DNA from: Asterella californica
Taxonomy: Eukaryota; Streptophyta; Marchantiopsida; Marchantiales; Aytoniaceae
Assembly: GCA_036924285.1 (NCBI GenBank)
Contig: JAYKYS010000022.1
Span: 124,001 to 188,000 of the forward strand
DNA length: 64,000 nucleotides
Direction of reading: 5' to 3'
The translations under genes and the position numbers were made by a program. This document shows positions 1 to 9,337 of this stretch, piece by piece (positions within the stretch are counted from its first letter, which is position 1; each line of letters begins with the position of its first letter). Below the pieces are notes generated by a model, which saw only the letters and a program-made list of their open reading frames with translations, was not told the DNA's origin and did not search any database.

Positions 1-2
1 GT

Positions 3-206
3 TGGGGTGCCTTTTTTGCTCAATATCAAGAAGCTTCTACGAGCATCGACGCAGATGTGAAGAAGATTGAGTTCAAAGCATCATTCACTGTGGAGGTCAA
101 GAATGCTCCTGGCGAAGTAGAGTGTGATATTTACAAGAGTGACTTTAAGATGCCTGCTAGGATCAGTACAGACGATGCTCATGATGATATTATCTCAGAC
201 TCTTAA
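3..206 (+). pseudogene. Family A ORF-a, C-terminal 67 codons
   Basis: This is the 3' part of the small leader ORF that is complete (105 aa) in A1, A2 and A3. The frame is open to a TAA at 204-206, with no stop despite many substitutions relative to the other copies. No catalytic or zinc-binding motif is visible. The product is a hydrophilic protein of unknown role. The 5' part lies outside the window. Confidence 0.6.
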
Positions 207-343
207 TTTTAGATTGGATTTTATTTCGTGTATAGCATGTATAATACATGATTTTTAGTGTAAAGCTCGAAAGAGTAAGAAAGTGAGGTAGAATTATTTT
301 CCTCAAAGGTATTTTGTCCACCTAATGGTTGAGAAGGCGCAAC

Positions 344-820
344 ATGAGTGGAAGTGTAAGAGATTGGGAAGTTAGACTTAGAAACCTTCCTCAAGGTTTA
401 GATGTCATAGTAAGTGTCCGAGAGAGCTCGAGAGAGATTATCATTGAGTTTGAGAACACTAGTACAAAATCTCAAATAAAATCTCCAAGAAGAAGAGTAG
501 AAACCGACTTGTGGTATTATTTCTGTAGAGGGTTGAGACATAAAGTAGTGAATTGTCCAACTAGAATCATAACTGAGAGAGCCAAAACAAAACGGGAGTT
601 TATTGATTTAAGTCTTTGAGGGAGTCCATCATCACCACCGCCGATTCATCTTCTAGGAGAGGATCCTTGTCCAAGTTGTGGAGTGGGTGATATATCAAGA
701 GGACACAAGTGCGTCGATGTGGCCGCCTTACTTACGTCAGTAGTCGAGAAGTTGGATGAGACTCAAAGAGCTGAGACGGAGAAATTGTCGACTTCAAAAG
801 AGGACTCGATTGAGTTGTGA
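344..820 (+). pseudogene. Family A ORF-b (CCHC-type Gag-like protein), broken
   Basis: It corresponds to the 158-aa ORF-b of A2. The ATG of MSGS is at 344. The zinc knuckle reads Y-x2-C-x4-H-x4-C, so the first Cys has become Tyr. A CGA-to-TGA change gives a stop at 617-619. Beyond it the frame stays recognisable to the TGA at 818-820, including the second Cys-rich patch (CPSC...HKC). It is a decayed copy, and binding of zinc by the first knuckle would be lost. Confidence 0.65.
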
Positions 821-984
821 TGAAGATCGTCATTCAGATGGTGGAGAATGCGATGATGCGACTCAAGGTCATGATTATCTTGGGAGAAGAAATGACACAA
901 GAGGTGTTGTTACGACCATTTCCTTCCATTGTACCTATGATAGATTATTCTCGAATGAAATTGGTGATGTTCGTACTCTTTTAG
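820..984 (+). CDS. Family A ORF-c, 54-aa small ORF overlapping ORF-b stop
   Basis: The ATG at 820-822 overlaps the ORF-b stop as TGATG. The frame runs 54 codons to a TAG at 982-984. The same ORF, same length and same overlap occur in A1, A2 and A3. The product is rich in Met, Leu and Val, with a hydrophobic C-terminal third. This old copy differs from A2 mostly at amino-acid-changing positions, so it may be drifting. Whether the ORF is translated is unknown. Confidence 0.35.
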   Translation: MKIVIQMVENAMMRLKVMIILGEEMTQEVLLRPFPSIVPMIDYSRMKLVMFVLF

Positions 985-1033
985 CGCGTAGTTATTGCAC
1001 AAAAATTAGAAGAGTAGAAAGAGTAGTTACAAG

Positions 1034-1155
1034 ATGGAGAAGTTATCAGTGTTTGATGGGAAGGACAATGAAGATATAGAACCATTTGTACGAGACTCCA
1101 AAAGGAGTTGCATCGGAAATAACGTGAGAAGGAAGGAAGAATGGGTGTTGTTACT
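1034..1155 (+). pseudogene. Family A gag, first 40 codons, truncated
   Basis: The translation matches the N-terminus of family A Gag (start MEKLSVFDGKDNED, then NNVRRKEEWVLLL). Similarity ends abruptly near 1155, so only the start of the Gag domain is left. The open frame runs on to 1249 into unrelated DNA, which is not part of the gene. Confidence 0.75.
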
Positions 1156-1189
1156 TAAGTGTCTTCAACTGGATGAACGTCTTTTCGTC

Positions 1190-1942
1190 CTACGTCGTGC
1201 TCCTTCTTGGGTGAAGACGAGGTGGAAGTCTCTTGACTTCGTAGCTTAAAGAGCGATACTCCTGGAGTACCTTGAGGCTAAGATTCAGGATTTGAAGGGC
1301 ATGTGATCCCAGCGGCAACAATTCTCGAATTAATTCTTGTCCTCTTTGTTTCTTCAAGAGTTCTACAAAACTTGTGATCTCTAGTGCATGTTTAACGATC
1401 AGTTCCAAAGCCGCCTCCGATTTCGGACTTCGATCTTCTGCAAGAGACATTAAAATATTGGGTTCAGACTTGTCAAAACCTGATGATGAAGATGAAGATT
1501 GAAATAGGTCCACCCTTCGAAGTGAAAGAGTTTCTTCTATATCTATCTCTTCGTCTTCAGCTTGGATACCTTTGTCCTTTTGCGTCGATTCAAACAGAGA
1601 TTCATGTAAACTTGTGGTCCTTGAAGGGAATGGTAACCATGAGATGTCTTTAGGCAAACAGTCTCCACTTCGTCCACTTGAGCTTGAAGATTCGATGTCA
1701 GTCTTCTTCTTTCAGTATTTACGCTCGTCTTTCTCATAGCAAGTTTGCGGTTCAGATCGATTTTTCACTTCCTGCCACTTCTGAGCTGCTTGACGTCTTC
1801 GCTCCTTCGTGATCTCTTTTTGGCATTGAACTTCTTCCAACAGTTGTTCACAAACCAATCTTCGCTCGCCTGGCCCTTCTCATCTTCTGGTCCTTCTCAT
1901 CTTCTGGTCTTCTTCAGAAGGCGCTCCTGCTCCTCCCGACAT
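1190..1942 (-). pseudogene. Unrecognised 250-codon frame with two stops
   Basis: Reading the minus strand from an ATG at 1942 gives one frame of 250 codons to a TAG at 1190, broken only by TGA at about residues 21 and 77. The N-terminus is small-residue rich (MSGGAGAPSEEDQ), then comes a Glu/Lys/Arg/Gln-rich stretch likely to form a helix or coiled coil (about 22-75), then a Ser-rich acidic middle and a Leu-rich C-terminal part. It could be a decayed Gag N-terminus of another retroelement or a host gene fragment. I do not recognise a family. The right side of A0 abuts its 3' end. Confidence 0.35.
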
Positions 1943-2510
1943 ACATGTCGACGGTTACAACATACTGAATTTAAGTAAAAGTTAAATTTGTATCTCCGGT
2001 AGTGGGGCCACAAGTTTGTATGTTTTTATATATAACAACCCAGAGAAACAAAATGTATCAGAAATAGTAAATTAAATATCGTTCTCACGAAGATACATTT
2101 AACAATTACACAAAACACAGTACTACAACGTCACAATGATAATTCTGATAGTTTTCTGTTATTTTCACGTAATGGAATAATATCTGGATGAGAGTTTAAG
2201 TCTGATAAGAAACCAAACCCAAGCACAACCTTATAAATCGAATACAAACAGCAATGAAATTGTTCTTGATCAAGGACCCTTCCAACAATACATATAAAAG
2301 ATTTGAGAAGATAGACATGTGAACAAATGAAGATTGCAAGTACTGCTGAAATGTTACTAGTCTTCTTTTGAAAAGACAGAAGAATACAGACTTCACATCA
2401 AGGCTCAAAGAATAAGCCCCTACTCTTCCTAAGAAGTGTTCTTCCAACTAAATCCTCACTCTTAAGAATCCTCACTCTTAAGAATCCCACTTATTTGAAG
2501 AAGGTAGACT
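1943..2510. other. AT-rich stretch, no gene seen
   Basis: Short frames only, none with recognisable content. The direct repeat of 'aatcctcactcttaag' around 2450-2485 is a minor local duplication. No LTR end, RNA gene or coding similarity is visible. Confidence 0.5.
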
Positions 2511-2618
2511 TGTCGTGCGCATACACATCGCTACACAACATACATCGCTATCAGAGGTACACTACACATACACATAATACATGGGTGATGTCATACACAC
2601 ACACAAATGTACCACAAT
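2511..2618. repeat. 108-bp direct repeat, copy 1
   Basis: It is rich in CA dinucleotides (tacacatacacataa, cacacacacaaatg) and matches copy 2 with only a handful of mismatches. Confidence 0.85.
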
Positions 2619-2913
2619 AATATGAACAGAGAAATTATCATTTCCAACACTACAACAAAGATTACTCACAAACGGTCAAGCCAAATCCACTCTAAGCACG
2701 AAGAGAATCCGAGTTACACTCAACTATACTATCCACCATAGCCTGGAGCTTGAAGGCTCAACTTGAAGAACTAAGGCCTCCAAGCACTACCTGCGAAGTA
2801 TACCCCTAGTGAGCTCTCTCACCAACTCGCCCTAACGGCACTAACGGCCTTACCGAGAATCGTCACTCCGTATTCGGTCAACCTAGCTGCGGTGTCCAAA
2901 CTGGCATGACAGC

Positions 2914-3021
2914 TGTCGTGTGCATACACATCGCTACACAACATACATTGCTGTCAGAGGTACACTACACATACACATAACACATGGACGATGTCATACA
3001 CACACACAAATGTACCACAAT
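2914..3021. repeat. 108-bp direct repeat, copy 2
   Basis: This is the partner of the repeat at 2511-2618. On the minus strand it begins TGTGGTACATTTG right after a G-rich segment (TTAGGGTGGCGA) that follows the family B coding end. That is the position expected of a polypurine tract and LTR start. Confidence 0.85.
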
Positions 3022-3192
3022 CGCCACCCTAACTGGCAATTAGGTCCCTCTAACTCCAAATAGCTCCGTATCCCAACTACGTGATATACACCTTCATGGG
3101 TGCAAAGATCAGGAGGCCGGGTGCTACATTGGTCCATCATTAGTCGCCTGTCTGCAATCCATACCACGCAAAGATATAATCGACTATCTTCG

Positions 3193-3333
3193 CTATATAC
3201 ATCGAGGACAAACCCACCGTCCAGTAGGAACGACACTGAGAGGTGGAGTCAAACATGACATGTGTCAACCTCTAGAACAACCATCACACACCAACATACG
3301 GGTTGCTCCACCAGCAGACCCACATAACATACA
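3193..3333 (-). pseudogene. PHD finger at the C-terminus of the family B polyprotein
   Basis: In the frame that follows the integrase, translation gives C-x2-C, then C-x2-C (CDGC), then H-x2-C, then W-V-C-P-x-C, ending at a TAG at 3193-3195. This is the Cys4-His-Cys3 spacing of a PHD zinc finger, including the Trp two residues before the last Cys pair. All eight metal ligands are kept. A single TGG-to-TGA type stop lies at 3265-3267, just before the His. PHD fingers read histone H3 tails. By analogy with integrase chromodomains in chromoviruses, this one may steer integration to particular chromatin (inference). Confidence 0.7.
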
Positions 3334-4800
3334 CCTCAAGCCCGCCCGTACAACTGCTAAGCTTGGATCAACGGTACCATCGATGTTGGGAAGATGACAT
3401 GACGCGAAATTACGCACATGGTCCTTCCAAACAACACCATCACGGCCCTCTAACATGAGTATTCCAGAAAGTAACACCTCACGCACTCGTAAAATAGTGC
3501 GTCTTGCGGTCACGTCCAACGTTGTCGGTGCAGTATGCTGTAGATAGATATAATTGCCAAGATGAAATCTACGAATCGATGGTCTGTAACCTCCTTCCCG
3601 AATAGTCGCATATCGCAACGTGTCTCTATGCTAAGCAATCGCTAGGTTCTCAAAAGCCATAGGCATAACTCTCCGAAATGTCTCTGCTCGTTGAGAACAT
3701 GCATTCACCCATATATCCGGGTCATCAAGGTGTAGCACCTCAGCAGAATCACGACGAATGACCGAAGGTAGATCTGGATCTCGGCCATACAATAGAAAAT
3801 ACGGTGAGAAGGAAGCCAAAGACGGTTGTCGGCTGAAACGATAACCTATAGCCAACCATGGTAACTGCACATCCCAGTCTCCCAAGTGGCCTTTTTGCAA
3901 GCCATACTCGCACAATCCTCTCTTCACCGTCTGAACTACTCTCTCCGCCAAACCATCCGCCTCAAGATGACCTCGAGATGTAGTATGATGATCAATCAGC
4001 GCCTGATCACACAAGGTACCTTGGTCTGTCAACACTTCAGCTGGTGCTCCAAAACGACTCAGCACTCGATCTAAGAACACATACGCCGTCCCTTCACTCG
4101 CCTTGTCCGGTAAGCCACCAACTCAATCACTAGAGAAGTGCTCCATCATCACCAACACCTACCGGTGGTGACGTACGGTCAATGATAAAGATCTCACAAA
4201 ATCCAAACTCCAACGGTAACCCAACCCCATAATCAGTAAGGGGTGTAATTGTGGAGTAGGAGCATTAAACGATGCTCGTACTCGATCACAAACCACACAT
4301 CGTGCGACAAACTACTGGACATCGACGTGCATACCACGCCACCAATACTGTCCTTGGAGTAAGGTATGCGTACGCTTCACTCCAAAATGTCCCAACTCCT
4401 CATAGGCATGTCGTACCAACTGTGCCATCTGAGCTGGATGTGGTACTATCTGTACTCTCTCATCATCCCACAATCGAAGTACATGTTGTCCTTCTTGTCG
4501 AAATCTCTTCGCTCGTTGAAGGACACGATCTCGCTCCTTGGCACTTACTGTGTCTATCATCATGCAAGTACATAGATACTCCATTACTGTCACATCGTCA
4601 TGGATATCTCGTTGATATGATACACCATCTCCACCCGTAGGATTTAGAGATTCATCATCTACTCTCTGATCAGAGAAAGATACGACTTGACCCTCCATAC
4701 TAGAGTTCATGGCCAACACACAAAGAAAAGTAGATACAAACCACCCTGGCACTATCTCCTCATCAACCTCGTCATGCTATCGAGTCCCAGTCTGATCTTG
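3334..4800 (-). pseudogene. Family B integrase (zinc-binding and catalytic core), broken
   Basis: The HHCC module reads H-AYEELG-H ... C-VV-C across 4390-4275. The core gives the first Asp in SLDFVRS (near 4190), the second in LTDQG (near 4020) and the Glu in EADGLAERVVQT (near 3960), so the DDE triad survives in pieces. Stops lie near 4312, 4150 and 3631. C-terminal sequence continues to 3334 and then into the PHD finger. Integrase inserts the element cDNA into the host chromosome. Confidence 0.75.
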
Positions 4801-5480
4801 CTGACTCGTGCATGAGCTACGACTCAATCCATCGACATCTAGGTTTGCAACTCCAGGTCTATGTACTACTTGGAAGTCATACTCTTATAAGATCAGAGCC
4901 CATCGTGCAAGCTTCTTTGTAAGCTTGTCGGACTCCATCAACCACTTGAGCGGCAGTGATCAGTGATGAGAGTAGAGGAGTTCCCAAACAGATAACATCG
5001 AAAGTATGCAACAGCCCACACTGCCGCCAAACACTCTCTCTCATACGAACTATACCTCGCCTCCGCTGAATTGTTGGAGCGATTGGCATACACCACCACG
5101 AACTCCTTTTTCTCATCATCATGCTGAGTCAGCACTGCTCCAAGTCCCAACATACTCCAATCAATGTGTTGTTGGAAAGGACGCCCCCTTAAGGGTCTCC
5201 TCAAGATGGGAGCAGATGTCAACGTATCCTTGAGCTCTATAAAAGCTCGTTCTTGCTCATCTCTCCACTGCCACTCCTGGTCCACCTTCATCAGCTTGGT
5301 CAACGGCTTCGCAATTGCACTAAATCTCTTCACGTATCGACGATAAAAGTTCACTAAACCAACAAATGCTCGAACTCGACTCACATCTGTGAGGCATGAG
5401 ATACGTGTAATAGCCTCAACCTTCGTCTGTTCAACACCCAACCCACATGGATAGATGGTGTGGCCCAGATACTCTACCAC
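4801..5480 (-). pseudogene. Family B RT thumb and RNase H
   Basis: From 5480 the translation gives the thumb signature VEYLGHTIYPCG and RAFVGLVNFYRRYVKRF. RNase H-like sequence follows (GLGAVLTQ, ERECLAAVWA, TDHC near 4950) and, after a frameshift, the C-terminal part WLMESDKL, ARWAL and HRPGVANLDVDGLSR near 4920-4810. The first catalytic Asp of RNase H, usually in a TDAS motif, reads HIDWS here. RNase H removes the RNA strand during cDNA synthesis. Confidence 0.75.
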
Positions 5481-6496
5481 TTCTCAAGGTGTAACTTCAA
5501 CCCATTAGCTCTCAACTGCTCGAACACATCTTGTAAGTATCTCTCGTGCTCCTCCACAGTAGCACTATAGACTAAGATGTCGTCAATATAACAAATGACA
5601 AAATCCAATCCAGCTAGGATCCTGTCCATCACCCTCTGGAACTCAGCAGGGACGTTCTTCAACCCAAATGGTAAGAACCGCCACTGATACAAACAATCAT
5701 TGTCGTGAGAGTCAATTCCTCAGAATGTTGTCTTGGGCTTATCTTCTTCTCTCACTTGCAACTGATGATACTTTGCTCGAAGATCCAAAGTACTGAAGAC
5801 CTTCACATGCCCCACTACATCAAAGATCTCCTCAGGTGTCAGCATGGCATACATATCGGACTTCGTCTGTCGATTGATAAGACGGTAGTCTCCACACATC
5901 CGCCTATCCGTGTAGTTGCCATACATATCATTCTTGGCTGACATAACTGTGACAGATGCACACTCTCCATGCGACATCTCCACCAACCCAACCTCCAACA
6001 AGTCTTGAGTCCTACTCTGGATCAAGGCTATCTCCATGTCACTGTATCTGTAAGGACGTCAAAAGATTGGGGTGTCATTAGCCAAGTCGATCCGTATACC
6101 AGGTCCCTTCAAGGTACCCAAATCCTTCATAATGAAGGCAAAACAATTCCTGTAGCTCTTCAGGAATCTTTGAACTCTTCGTCTCTCCTCTCTTATAAGC
6201 TTGGGTCCAATCTCTGGCTCCGAAGTATCCTCTATCACCATGCTAGAGATAGAAGACAAAGTCGTTGACTGCTATCTTGCAGCCTCTGGAGCAGTTTCTT
6301 TCTGCTCACCACCAACAACCTCCACCGCTATTGTGTGTAAAACTTCTGCAGTTCTAGCTGCAAGCTCCACACTCTCTCCTATGACATCTCATGATGTCCA
6401 AGGATGACAAACTCCATACACCTCACCCCCAGCCTTTGCCTCCACCGACTCGATAGACAAAGAGCTCAGAAGTGTCTGAGCAGTAACACCCATCGA
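5474..6496 (-). pseudogene. Family B linker and reverse transcriptase fingers/palm
   Basis: After the methyltransferase a variable linker (6496-6260) leads into the segment preceding RT (6259-6059). RT motifs follow: RMCGDYRLINRQT, FSTLDLRAKYHQL (catalytic Asp), FLPFGLKNVPAEFQRVMD and YIDDILVYS at about 5590. The YxDD box is intact. A stop separates the piece ending at 5720 from the one starting at 5692, and others lie at 6497 and 6059. It copies element RNA into DNA. Confidence 0.85.
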
Positions 6497-7945
6497 TCAC
6501 ATCCGACGTTGCTCAGCCAATCCAAGGCTAACAATCCATGTCAAGCAATTCAAGTCCATTGCTTGACCCAATACTTGACGACGTGAAGCCTCTGATACCG
6601 AAGCTACTGCCGTCGTACTCGTATCGAAACCCATCGCTTGCTCGCTCTCATCGGCATTGGGCTCCACCAACTGCCGTAATTGAGCATCCCACACAAGCAC
6701 AGGTCCTCCATCTCAGTAAGCATGTGACGCTGGAAAACTTACCAAAGTGGGTAACGCTACCATGAGCCGTCCCACTAGGTTCATCACTATCATGGGTGAC
6801 CTATCGACGACTCTCACTACTAGAGGTCGTCGTCTTGCATCCAAGATGCTATCAACTGTGAGATGCGCAGGTCGTCTCACTCCAGCATGTGCGCGCTTAA
6901 GCACCTCTCTCGGTAACAAGTTCGTCCACCACAACCGTGGACGATGTGCACGAGATCCTACTCTCGCTGTCTCTGACAACACTGCTGGTCCAACCCAAGA
7001 CCGCACTTGGTGCACACTCGCCATCATCTGTATACGAGCATCACCCAACAAAGAAACGTTCTCCAAGATGTACGCTGGAGAATCCATTTGATGCATCTGG
7101 AGATGTCGTAAGATCCGTAACATCTCCCATAACATCCTAGATCGCGGGTCATGTAAACCTTGACCTCTTCCAGCACGCGTGTGACCTTGACATGACCATC
7201 CGGCTATCACCAAGTGAATGGTGCCAACAAACATAAGATCTTGTGCCCCCAGCAGCGAAATATCTGATGGTAATGCTTGCTGGTATCCTCTAACAGCTGA
7301 TATGGACAACAACTCAGGATATCTCTGCACCAAACGTGGCCACATGTTGCAATGAGATGCGTCTCAAACTCTCATCTCTCTCCACATACAAATATCGATG
7401 TACTTGTATGCCTGCTTGCAATACCGCAGCCAAACCTGTGCTGATCTCTCCAAACAGCTCCAGCACACATACACCCTCCTCTGGATACTGACACACAATG
7501 GGAGTCGTATCTAACGGTGATAAGGTCGCAAGGTAGGTAGCAGGAACAACCCTTTGTTCCTCTACTGGTGGTACAAAGGCTTCACTCCAAGCCGGCTGCA
7601 CCAACTGATCAGCATACTGCTGCAACTCTGCACTCGAACTCCACAGTGGAACATCCAAGGCAGATGATACTAACATAGACATGCTAGACATGTCATCCAC
7701 CTCCTCAAAGACCGGAGTATCCTCCGCATAAGCATTGCTCTCCAACAACTCGTCCGGCCAAGTGATGACCGAACTGAACCTTGCAACGGATGTCATCGTC
7801 GCTGGTGTAGGCTACGTCATCCCAACTCTAGCACTGAACCACACTGGTAAGCGGCTCACTCGTCCCTCATCGGACTGCCAACCTGGTCTGTAAGATGATG
7901 TCTCCGCCCAATAGTCGATCACGAACCCCATAGAGTATAACACAA
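6497..7945 (-). pseudogene. C5-cytosine DNA methyltransferase domain inside a gypsy polyprotein
   Basis: Reading minus, motif I is VLELFGEISTGLAAVL near 7460, followed by a YLYVERD segment (cofactor acidic residue). Motif IV is GWSCQGHTRAGRGQGL near 7190, with the catalytic Cys kept but the usual Pro replaced by Ser. Motif VI is ILENV near 7065. Motif VIII is RAHRPRLWWTN near 6930. The C-terminal part has PTLVSF (6745) and LGQAMDLNCLTW (6545). The set fits a DNMT3/DRM-like enzyme transferring methyl from S-adenosylmethionine to cytosine C5. It is broken by one frameshift near 7340, a TGA at 6713-6715 and a TAG near 7805. Coding sequence (GFVIDYWAETSSYRPGWQ) extends upstream to 7945. It lies directly before RT in the same direction, so it looks like part of the polyprotein. 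Methyltransferase capture by retrotransposons is known in charophytes and dinoflagellates. Confidence 0.82.
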
Positions 7946-9337
7946 TGTGGTGCCCACAAATTACAGGATGCACGAATTTTTGAAATTTTTAGGAATAATG
8001 ACTTGTTTGTATAACTGAAGAAGCGTTGTTACTTAAGGTTACGTCTTCCTTAACAGGAAGATGATCTTAAGAGCTGTTTGTAATAAGAAGTTGACTTCTT
8101 CGGAAGACGACCGTCTTCGGAAGATCGTATTCTCAGTTGCGTCTTCAGAAGACGAGAAGACGGCGGAAGATGGAAAGACGGCGGAAGACACCTATCTTCC
8201 AGAAGACAGCGACCGCGAAGGACCAACCACGAGTTTTCGGGTAAGACAGTAGGTGTACCTACTGGAGCGCACCAAATAGGTAGGTAGGTCAGGAAGACAC
8301 CAAGGACGAGAACCTCTAATCTGCGGGGAAGATGCGTGAGGAAGCACATTAGGCACCTTCCAACTTCCCGCAGCACAGCGCGCCTGAAGAAGATCGATTG
8401 AGAGAGTGAGCTTCGCGAGCTAGCATTGAGAGAGGAATCGAGTGAGACATCGAGGTAGGAGAGAGTAAGTTGGCAGCTAGGCGAAGGGTGAGATCGAATT
8501 GCGGGAGCACAAACAGCAGAGAAAGCGAAGGCGTTTCTGTGGAGCTTCAGAGAAGTTGACAGTGAAGAGTGGCGAGTAGAAGCAGAGGTGGAATCGAGAT
8601 GTGGACTGAAATTGACAGCAGGCGCAGTCGAAAGGAGTCGCATTGGAAGCTAGGACAAGAGCCAGAAGCGCGCGGAGGTCGAAGGTAACTCGGGGAGCCG
8701 AAGAAGACTGTAGAAGTTCTTTCCTCTGTTCTTTCCTCTTCCCACTTCTTCTCGCCTTTTCCTGGTATTCCCCGCGCTTCCTTCGTTGTTTGCAGGCAGC
8801 CTGATCGATTACCCCCACCCCCATCTTTCCTATTGAGACATTGGGTGCGGAAGCGCTGCCCAATTTCTATCAAGACATCTCCTTGCTTCTTCCCGAGCTC
8901 AATTCGAGCTTCCCTATCCCTAGTCCTCAAATTGGAGACCCCAACTATCAATTTCCCTACCCTACTACCTCTCTACCCCCGAAACTTGGAACAGAAGACG
9001 ATTCGAAAGATGGGAACATCTTCGGAAGACGCTTCTTGAATTTGACTGTCTTCGGAAGACCGTCTTCGGAAGTCGACTGAACACAATTCGTATCAAGAGT
9101 GGATTTGCTTTGCTTTTGTGTTTAGAGAGACTTGGTACAAATCCTGAGTGGAGTGGTGAGTTGTTGTGTTAATTCGAGAAGTTGGAAGTCGGGAACTAGG
9201 CCTGTGCCTCCCGGTCTTCCAAGCTTCTCAACTCCCCATCTTCCTAGAGAGACTAGAAGACTGGAAGGTTGGCAAAATGAGCGAGAAGACGCGAGGGTCC
9301 ATTCGGGTCTCTTCTGTCCGATCCATAGCAGCCGTTC
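7946..9337 (+). repeat. L1 LTR, first 1.39 kb (non-coding, GAAGAC-rich)
   Basis: It is collinear with the reverse complement of 25789-27185 and 30171-31572. Eight GAAGAC/GTCTTC hexamers lie in 8043-8207 and five more in 8995-9075. TTGTATAACTGAAG near the LTR start may be a decayed TATA region. Long antisense frames (for example 8050-8643 minus) reflect base composition and are not called as genes. Confidence 0.85.
9334..9337. repeat. A1 target-site duplication GTTC (left)
   Basis: GTTC occurs here and at 18051-18054. The paralogous uninterrupted LTR copies at about 25780-25795 and 30163-30178 show the empty site with a single GTTC (as GAAC on plus). That confirms a 4-bp duplication. Confidence 0.93.

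Larger units (their letters stand above)
1..1155 (+). mobile_element. Family A gypsy remnant (A0): leader ORFs and gag start
   Basis: This stretch aligns collinearly with the leader of the full family A element at 37365-38530: the end of ORF-a, ORF-b, ORF-c and the start of gag. It begins before the window and stops inside gag near 1155, where the family A sequence changes abruptly into unrelated DNA. It is clearly more diverged than A1-A3 are from each other, so it is an older copy. Confidence 0.85.
2511..3021. mobile_element. Possible TRIM-like unit or family B LTR with repeated ends
   Basis: Two 108-bp near-identical direct repeats (2511-2618 and 2914-3021) flank about 295 bp of unrelated sequence. 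Each repeat runs from TGTCG to CCACA, so it carries TG...CA ends in either orientation. The right repeat abuts the 3' end of family B, where it may be the start of that element's 3' LTR; the unit would then be an LTR with duplicated ends. Alternatively it is a miniature terminal-repeat retrotransposon. No clear primer site or polypurine tract is seen in the 295-bp interior. Confidence 0.4.
3022..7945 (-). mobile_element. Family B gypsy element encoding a DNA methyltransferase and PHD finger (decayed, 5' part lost)
   Basis: On the minus strand from 7945 to 3193 the translated domains are, in order, C5-cytosine methyltransferase, linker, reverse transcriptase, RNase H, integrase and PHD finger. 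The order RT-RNase H-integrase is that of Ty3/gypsy. Several frameshifts and stops are scattered through it. The 5' end (gag, protease, 5' LTR) is missing because an E-family LTR begins at 7946 and the other side of that insertion is not in the window. 3022-3192 has no domain and leads into the repeat at 2914-3021. Confidence 0.85.

Noticed and set aside
7796..7945. Family B protease next to the methyltransferase
   Set aside because: Coding sequence is present up to 7945, but no D-T/S-G active-site motif can be read before the LTR cuts it off.
8043..9080. CRISPR-like array suggested by the dense short repeats
   Set aside because: The repeats are isolated hexamers and their palindromes with irregular spacing and no uniform repeat-spacer unit, in an evidently eukaryotic element.
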